Shown: positions 6,500-11,829 of the stretch, in pieces
How the letters are laid out: each line of letters opens with the position of its first letter
Position numbering within the stretch: position 1 is the stretch's first letter
Assembly (NCBI GenBank): GCA_030696435.1
Contig: JAUYSF010000112.1
Coordinates: 1 to 11,829 of the forward strand
Source of the DNA: Desulfoprunum sp.
GTDB taxonomy: Bacteria; Desulfobacterota; Desulfobulbia; Desulfobulbales; Desulfocapsaceae
DNA: 11,829 bases
Direction of reading: 5' to 3'
Made by a program: the position numbers and the translations under genes
Notes under the pieces: generated by a model
What the model was told of the DNA's origin: nothing
What the model saw: the letters and a program-made list of their open reading frames with translations, nothing else
Database searches by the model: none

Positions 6500-8303
6500 G
6501 GGGCTGGGTGCCTGGACCGACCCCGTCCCCGATACATACAAACCTGTGGCCTTTCATAATATAACATCCTTGTCTTGTCGAATAATATTCCTGCTGCTGA
6601 GCATCCTGCTGATCACGCCCCTGCCTTTGTCGGCGGCGGTTTCTCTGGATGTGAAGGTCAAAGGCCTGAAGGATGCCCTGTATGATAATGTCTTGGCACG
6701 CCTGAAGATATTTATCCATAGGGACAGCCGCCGGTTGACGGAATTTGAAATCAGACGTCTGCATCACAAGGCGAGAGCAGATATTGAATCGGCTCTCGCC
6801 CCTTTTGGCTATTATTCCCCGACGATAGAAGAGAGCCTTGAGCAGAGAGGCGATTCCTGGCATGCCCTTTACGTCATCGTTCCCGGTAAACCGGTTCTGG
6901 TGAAAAAGGTACAGATTGCTATAGAGGGACCAGGCCAGGCGGAGTTTGCCGGTATCACTGAACATTTCCCTGTGGAGATTGGTAAGGCACTCGATCAGGG
7001 AGCCTTTGAAAAAGGCAAGAAACAGATTCTTCGCTCGGCCCTGAAAAAAGGCTTTCTGACCGCCCGTTTTTCCCGTCATGAACTGCGGATCAATCGGAGC
7101 CGGAAGGAGGCTGAGATCGTTCTGACCCTCGACACCGGCCCCCAATTCCTTTTCGGTCAGACCTCCTCTGAGCAGGAGATCATTAAGCCTGAACTCCTGG
7201 CACGCTATCTGCCCTACAAGGTCGGAGACCCTTGGTCTCCCGCCAAGATCCAGGAGCTACAGAAGGTGCTATACCGCACCGATTTTTTCAACCGGGTATC
7301 AGTCAAGGGCGATGTCGATAACGCTCAAGATCTCCAGATCCCTGTTACGGTCGACTTGGAGACCCCGGAACATCTGAACCGCTACAGTTTTGGTCTGGGC
7401 TATGCCACCGATACCGGGGCCAGGGGCCAGTTGGAATGGCGGAACCGCTTATTGAACACCCTTGGTCATAAGGCCCGGGGGTCCGTGCAGATCGCCGAAA
7501 AGGAGAATGCTTTCACTTTTCGTTACGATATGCCGCGGGCGAATCCCCAGTATGACAGCTATGTGCTCAGCTCCTCCTATCATGATCAGAGCTGGAATGA
7601 TACCCAGACCCGTCTTTTGGCGGCGGGTGTGTCTCTTGATCACGCCGGGCCGGTTTTTCATTACGGGGGATCGCTTGAGGTCAGGGATGAGCAGTACGAT
7701 GTCGGCATCACCAGTGGTAGCAGTCAGCTTCTTATGCCCGGGGCCAATTTGGCCCTGATCTGGGTCGATAATCTGTTGCATACCAAAAACGGCTTCCAGG
7801 TCGGGGTCAATCTCAATGGTGCCGCCAAAGAGGCCGGCTCTGATGCGACCTTTCTCCAGGCGACAGGCACCGCAAAACTCATCCTTACCCCGCTTGAATC
7901 CTGGCGTCTGATTGGTCGGGGCAGCTTGGGGGCGACCCTGGTGGATAGCATCGATGAACTACCGCCTTCTCTGCGTTTCTATGCCGGCGGCGATCAGAGT
8001 ATCAGGGGCTTTGCCTATAAAGAACTGGGCACCCGGGATGCCTCGGGGACCGTGGTGGGCGGCCGGTATCTCGTGGTCGGTAGCGTCGAACTCGAACGAT
8101 TGATCAATGAACGCTGGAGCCTTGCCACTTTTTTTGATGTCGGTAACGCCTTGGATGATGTTGCACTCGATTTTGAGCGGGGAGCGGGGCTGGGAGTGAG
8201 ATTCCGTCTGCCGTTTGGCCAGGTTCGGCTGGATCTGGCATCTGCCCTTTCGGAAGATGGTTATCCTCTCAGGCTGCACCTCTCGGTCGGAGGTGACCTA
8301 TGA
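6480..8303 (+). CDS. tamA: TamA, BamA-family outer-membrane barrel of the translocation and assembly module
   Basis: Outer-membrane partner of TamB; the pair is implicated in inserting some outer-membrane proteins and in phospholipid transport across the periplasm. The 607-residue frame has a hydrophobic signal segment (about 35-53, IIFLLLSILLITPLPLSAA), three POTRA-like domains (about 54-130, 135-215, 217-300) and a 16-strand-type barrel (about 305-607). The barrel carries I-R-G-F at 508-511 inside RFYAGGDQSIRGF, the conserved lid-lock motif of the Omp85 superfamily. The C-terminus LSVGGDL resembles the TamA type of ending. Start uncertain: the ATG at 6480 lacks a Shine-Dalgarno and puts 34 residues, some acidic, before the signal helix; a TTG at 6570 gives MSCRIIFLLL, a normal signal peptide, but also lacks a clear ribosome site. 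Signal-peptide shape favours a start downstream of 6480. The stop overlaps tamB as ATGA, indicating coupled expression. The adjacent tamB makes TamA much more likely than BamA. Confidence 0.9.
   Translation: MFLRTFKGLGAWTDPVPDTYKPVAFHNITSLSCRIIFLLLSILLITPLPLSAAVSLDVKVKGLKDALYDNVLARLKIFIHRDSRRLTEFEIRRLHHKARADIESALAPFGYYSPTIEESLEQRGDSWHALYVIVPGKPVLVKKVQIAIEGPGQAEFAGITEHFPVEIGKALDQGAFEKGKKQILRSALKKGFLTARFSRHELRINRSRKEAEIVLTLDTGPQFLFGQTSSEQEIIKPELLARYLPYKVGDPWSPAKIQELQKVLYRTDFFNRVSVKGDVDNAQDLQIPVTVDLETPEHLNRYSFGLGYATDTGARGQLEWRNRLLNTLGHKARGSVQIAEKENAFTFRYDMPRANPQYDSYVLSSSYHDQSWNDTQTRLLAAGVSLDHAGPVFHYGGSLEVRDEQYDVGITSGSSQLLMPGANLALIWVDNLLHTKNGFQVGVNLNGAAKEAGSDATFLQATGTAKLILTPLESWRLIGRGSLGATLVDSIDELPPSLRFYAGGDQSIRGFAYKELGTRDASGTVVGGRYLVVGSVELERLINERWSLATFFDVGNALDDVALDFERGAGLGVRFRLPFGQVRLDLASALSEDGYPLRLHLSVGGDL
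8289..8296 (+). promoter_or_regulatory. Shine-Dalgarno of tamB
   Basis: GGAGGTGA lies at the end of tamA, with the GGAGG core ending six bases before the ATG at 8300. It is the strongest ribosome site in the window and fixes the tamB start. Confidence 0.8.
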
Positions 8304-11300
8304 AAAAGTGGCTGGTCTTTGCTCTGCTGCTTTTTTCTTTTCTTGTTGGCTCGGCGCTGTATTATCTCCTCTATTTGCAGCAGGGTCTGCACCTCTTGAC
8401 GAAGGTGGCCGAAAGGCTATCCGGCCGCTCCTTCTCGGTAGAACAGGTCGAAGGGCGACTGCTCTCGGCCTGGAGTCTCAGGGATCTGAAGATAACAACC
8501 CCGACCGCCGATATCTCCTGTGGACTTCTGAGCTTTGACTGGCAGGCAGGCCGGCTTTTACAAGGCGGCCTGCATATTGCCGGAATCAGGCTTAAGGATG
8601 TTGTGGTGGCGATGAAAAAGACTGAGACCGTTGCGCCAACGGCTCCCGCCGCCCCTTTTTCCCTGCCGCAGGAGTTACTGCCGTTCCCTCTGTTGATCGA
8701 GCGGCTTGACGTGACAGGGCTCAAGGTCATGCTGGCTGATGGCAGTCTGCTCACCAATATCCACCGCCTCGGACTCAAATTCAGCGGCGATCAGCGACGA
8801 CTGGAAATTCAGGACGGCCTGCTGGAAGCCGATCGTTACGGCCTGCAACTCCATGGCTTTCTGGAAATCGACGGAAAATGCTCGACCGATCTCATGGGTT
8901 CCTGGCGCATAAGCCCTCCAGAGTATGCCGAGATGGGTGGGACCTTTTCGCTCAGAGGGCCTCTTGGACGACTGCAGGTTGATGCCGCGGCGGATCGTCC
9001 GGGGGATGTCCGGCTCTCCGGGATGCTCTACGATCTGCCCACCAATCCACACTGGCAGGCCCGGGCCGAGGGTCGGCAGGTCTGGTTTCCGATCTTCTAT
9101 CCGACCTGGCCGGAACTTACGTTGAGTGCCGTCGTCGATGCCGCCGGTGATTTCAGCGGTTATCATGGCACGGTGAAGGCCCACGGTTCGTTTCTCGGGT
9201 TTAATGATATCACCGGTATCTCGGACGTTGACGGTGATCATGCCGGGCTGACCGCCAGATCGCTGCACCTGAACTCCCCGGACGGTGGCGTGCAGATCGA
9301 CAACCTCGCCCTGGCCTGGTTGCACGGCTTTAAATGGCGAGGTGAGGTGCAGACCGAGGACTTCAATCCCGCCGGGTTTGATGCCCGGCTGATCGGCATC
9401 CTCACGGCTGATCTCACCTCGGAGGGATTTATCGGCTATGAGGATGCGGATCAACTGCAGACCTCAACCGATATCCGTTCGCTGGCGGGCACTGTTCGGG
9501 ATTTTCCAGTGACCGGCAAGGGCAAAATCAGCTCACTCGCAACCCGGCTGCAGGTGCAGGACCTGTTCCTGCGGAGCGGGGCCTCTTTTCTTCAGGCCGC
9601 CGGAGTGATTGATAAAACCTATGATCTCCAGTTTGATCTGGCCTCGCCTGACATCGGTGAGGTTCTACCGGGGGGCGAAGGAGAGATCAGTGCCAAGGGC
9701 CGTGTGGGTGGCAGTCGCGAGTTTCCTTTGCTCGATCTCGATCTTGATGCCGCCGGGGTGCGTTATGGGGGTGATATCATTGAGCGGCTCACGGCCAAGA
9801 TACATGCCGATACCCGGCCGGGCGCCGAGATGACGGCAACGGTTGAAGGGAAGGATATCTCCCTTGCTTCAGTGGTCCTGCACAGCGGTAAACTCGAGCT
9901 TACAGGTTCGGCCGAGGACCATAATCTCAAGGGCCGGTTGCAGACGGATCAAGGGGATCTGCAATTCGGCATCCACGGAGCCCTGCAGGAGATGCTCTGG
10001 CAGGGCCGGGTCCATGATCTGCAAACGCGCCTGCCCTCAGTCGGCAGTTGGTTGCAACAGGAAACGGCCTCCCTTGATATCACCAAAGAGGGCGCAACCC
10101 TTAAGGGGCTCTGTCTGGGCCAGAAAAAGAGTCGAGTCTGCCTGACTGGCGACTGGCTGTACAACGCAGGAATACCTCTCTGGCGGGCCGAGGCCAAAGT
10201 GCAGGCTTTGTCTCTTGCTTCCCTCAGCGACAATGGTCTCCCGGCCTGGCCGGTCCGGGGAAGCCTTGATGCCACACTGGCGGTCAGCGGAGATAGCGCG
10301 CGGATTATCACGGGTGACCTGGAGGTCGCTGTGCCCCAGGCCCATATCGACTTCGGTCTGGTCGAAGAGGGATTTTCCCAGTTGTCCCTGCGAGAGACCA
10401 CGCTGAGTATGCATCTGGCCGGCCAGAAACTCCAGGGGACTGTGAAATCGGGTTTTCAAGACAAGAGTTCGGTTGCTCTGCAGGTCGCTATCGATCAGGC
10501 CGGTATCTTTGCCCAACCTTTCTGGCTCCAGCCTCTCAAGGGGGAGTTGCAGATCGATATGCAGGATCTCTCGCCTTTTGCCGCCCTGACCGACTTTGTT
10601 CTGCGGCCCACGGGCAGGTTGAACAGTGCCTTGGCCATCACCGGCACTCTTTCGCATCCGGTTTTCTCCGGCCAGCTCGATCTCAGAGACGGCAAGATTG
10701 CCTTGCCGTCTCTGGGAATTTTCCTGCAGGATGTCGGGGTTTCCCTGGCTGCCATGGGTGAGACCGTCGAGATCCAGGGTTCGGCCCGCTCAGGTCCGGG
10801 CAGTGTGACGGCGGTGGGGACGATCGCCTATAGCGGGGCAGCCGGTATCCAGGGTGATTTCCGCATTCGCGGCACACAGTTTGAGGCAGTACGTCTGCCG
10901 GAATATGAGATTCAGGTCAATCCGGACGTCCGTTTTCTCTTCAACGGCGAGAAGGGGGAGCTGACGGGAGATATTTTTGTGCCCAAGGCCCTTCTCACCC
11001 CTGAAGAGATGAAAGATTCGGTCAGCGTCTCAAAGGATGTGATCTATACCGATCAGGAGAAGGAGGAAAAAGTTGTACACTGGCCGCTCAATTCAGAACT
11101 GCGGGTGGAACTGGGGGATGATGTCCGGATCGATGGCTATGGCCTGAAAGGACGGCTCCTCGGCAGTCTGGCAGTCCGTGATACCTCAGATACCTTTATG
11201 AGCGGCAGAGGCGATCTGTCCTTAAAGGACGGCGTTTTTTCGATCTACGGCCGCTCTTTGGCCGTTGAGCGGGGCCGGATACTCTTTTCCGGCGGGCCGG

Positions 11301-11812
11301 TGGACAATCCCGTTATCGATGCCCGCGCCTTGCAATCGATCAAGGAAAAAAGTGTGGCGGGGAATGATCTGATAATCGGAGTCGATGTCAGCGGCAACCT
11401 GCAGGACCTTGAATTTAAACTCTTTTCGGATCCGAGCATGGACGAGAGCGATATCCTGGCCTATATGGTGGTCGGGCACTCAAGGTCTGCTTCAAACAAA
11501 GATGAAGGCAGTATCCTGGAGGCAGCGGCATCGGTCTTTGGGCTTGAGGAGGGGGCTGGGATGATGAATACCCTCGCGGATCTTTTGCCGGTCGATGAGA
11601 TGCACCTTGAGGGAACTAAAAAAGAGGGCACCATGTCCCTGGTGGTCGGCAAGAAACTGACCGACAAGCTCTTTATCGGCTACGATCAGAATTTCTTTGA
11701 TCAGAAGGGCGAGTTTCGTCTCAGCTATAATCTCGGCTATGGCTTTTCCGCCGTCACCCGCAGCTCGGCCAATTCGAACGGCGCTGATATCTTCTATTCC
11801 ATTGATAAATGA
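8300..11812 (+). CDS. tamB: TamB, inner-membrane-anchored translocation/assembly protein (DUF490 family)
   Basis: Large AsmA-like protein that spans the periplasm and docks on TamA. At 1170 residues it is close to E. coli TamB (about 1260). Seen: one N-terminal membrane helix (about 4-26, WLVFALLLFSFLVGSALYY) that anchors it in the inner membrane; a very long run of alternating short beta-strand-like segments with LxLxG and GxLxL rhythm, as expected for the hydrophobic-groove beta-taco; and the conserved C-terminal DUF490 region (roughly the last 350 residues). Landmarks there are RGDLSLKDGVFSIYGR, FSGGPVDNPVIDARA, DPSMDESDILAYMVVG, VVGKKLTDKLFIGYDQNF and the terminal GYGFSAVTRSSANSNGADIF. 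The TAMB-type C-terminus is intact, so the gene is full-length. The ATG overlaps the tamA stop and follows a strong Shine-Dalgarno. Only 17 bases remain after the stop, too few to judge whether the operon continues. Confidence 0.93.
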   Translation: MKKWLVFALLLFSFLVGSALYYLLYLQQGLHLLTKVAERLSGRSFSVEQVEGRLLSAWSLRDLKITTPTADISCGLLSFDWQAGRLLQGGLHIAGIRLKDVVVAMKKTETVAPTAPAAPFSLPQELLPFPLLIERLDVTGLKVMLADGSLLTNIHRLGLKFSGDQRRLEIQDGLLEADRYGLQLHGFLEIDGKCSTDLMGSWRISPPEYAEMGGTFSLRGPLGRLQVDAAADRPGDVRLSGMLYDLPTNPHWQARAEGRQVWFPIFYPTWPELTLSAVVDAAGDFSGYHGTVKAHGSFLGFNDITGISDVDGDHAGLTARSLHLNSPDGGVQIDNLALAWLHGFKWRGEVQTEDFNPAGFDARLIGILTADLTSEGFIGYEDADQLQTSTDIRSLAGTVRDFPVTGKGKISSLATRLQVQDLFLRSGASFLQAAGVIDKTYDLQFDLASPDIGEVLPGGEGEISAKGRVGGSREFPLLDLDLDAAGVRYGGDIIERLTAKIHADTRPGAEMTATVEGKDISLASVVLHSGKLELTGSAEDHNLKGRLQTDQGDLQFGIHGALQEMLWQGRVHDLQTRLPSVGSWLQQETASLDITKEGATLKGLCLGQKKSRVCLTGDWLYNAGIPLWRAEAKVQALSLASLSDNGLPAWPVRGSLDATLAVSGDSARIITGDLEVAVPQAHIDFGLVEEGFSQLSLRETTLSMHLAGQKLQGTVKSGFQDKSSVALQVAIDQAGIFAQPFWLQPLKGELQIDMQDLSPFAALTDFVLRPTGRLNSALAITGTLSHPVFSGQLDLRDGKIALPSLGIFLQDVGVSLAAMGETVEIQGSARSGPGSVTAVGTIAYSGAAGIQGDFRIRGTQFEAVRLPEYEIQVNPDVRFLFNGEKGELTGDIFVPKALLTPEEMKDSVSVSKDVIYTDQEKEEKVVHWPLNSELRVELGDDVRIDGYGLKGRLLGSLAVRDTSDTFMSGRGDLSLKDGVFSIYGRSLAVERGRILFSGGPVDNPVIDARALQSIKEKSVAGNDLIIGVDVSGNLQDLEFKLFSDPSMDESDILAYMVVGHSRSASNKDEGSILEAAASVFGLEEGAGMMNTLADLLPVDEMHLEGTKKEGTMSLVVGKKLTDKLFIGYDQNFFDQKGEFRLSYNLGYGFSAVTRSSANSNGADIFYSIDK

Positions 11813-11829
11813 TGGCGTCGTAAAAAGCC

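Noticed and set aside
6486..7145. 219-codon minus-strand open frame opposite the start of tamA
   Set aside because: Antisense to the signal peptide and POTRA region of TamA, with no recognisable protein features.
8675..9454. 259-codon open frame on the minus strand inside tamB
   Set aside because: Antisense to full-length TamB, with no domain or ribosome site; the same applies to the minus-strand frame at 10037-10657.
11813..11829. Possible start of a hairpin (GGC...GCC) after tamB
   Set aside because: The window ends before any stem or T-run can be judged.

Overview
The window reads as a stretch of Gram-negative chromosome made almost entirely of housekeeping genes. It carries both the lipoprotein-release system (Lol) and the translocation and assembly module (Tam), so the cell has an outer membrane. 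Moderately high GC, the order lysS-lolC-lolD with a single Lol permease, and an upstream HD-GYP protein suggest a Desulfobacterota-type (deltaproteobacterial) organism, possibly near the Desulfobulbales. That placement is an inference from gene order and general protein character, not from a database search.

Layout. (1) Positions 2-481 (+): the C-terminal end of an HD-GYP domain protein whose start lies before the window. (2) A convergent 52-base gap. (3) Minus-strand block, in transcription order: lysS (from 4975), lolC/E-type permease (3431-2205), lolD (2208-1534), dmeF (1490-534). lysS and the permease gene are 2 bases apart, permease and lolD share an ATGA overlap, and dmeF follows after 43 bases with no visible terminator, so all four could be on one transcript. 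(4) A perfect-stem rho-independent terminator at 5024-5050 on the minus strand, which ends the transcript of rlmD (6442-5102) and separates it from lysS. (5) A divergent region near 6443-6569, from which rlmD runs left and tamA-tamB runs right. tamA and tamB overlap by ATGA with a strong Shine-Dalgarno. The window ends 17 bases after tamB.

How they fit together. Two outer-membrane delivery machines flank rlmD: LolCD extracts lipoproteins from the inner membrane and passes them to a periplasmic carrier, and TamAB is a BamA-like barrel plus a periplasm-spanning protein implicated in outer-membrane protein assembly and lipid transport. LysS and RlmD are translation functions (tRNA charging, 23S rRNA methylation). 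DmeF exports divalent metal. Several annotated starts are better moved inward (lysS, lolD, rlmD); the tamA start is truly uncertain.

I did not find a CRISPR array, mobile element, RNA gene or convincing new system. The oddities most worth a look are a Cys-rich CxCxC tail on LysS, a single Lol permease with a LolC-like hook segment, the attachment of a metal exporter to the lysS-lol operon, and the crowded divergent region in front of rlmD and tamA.
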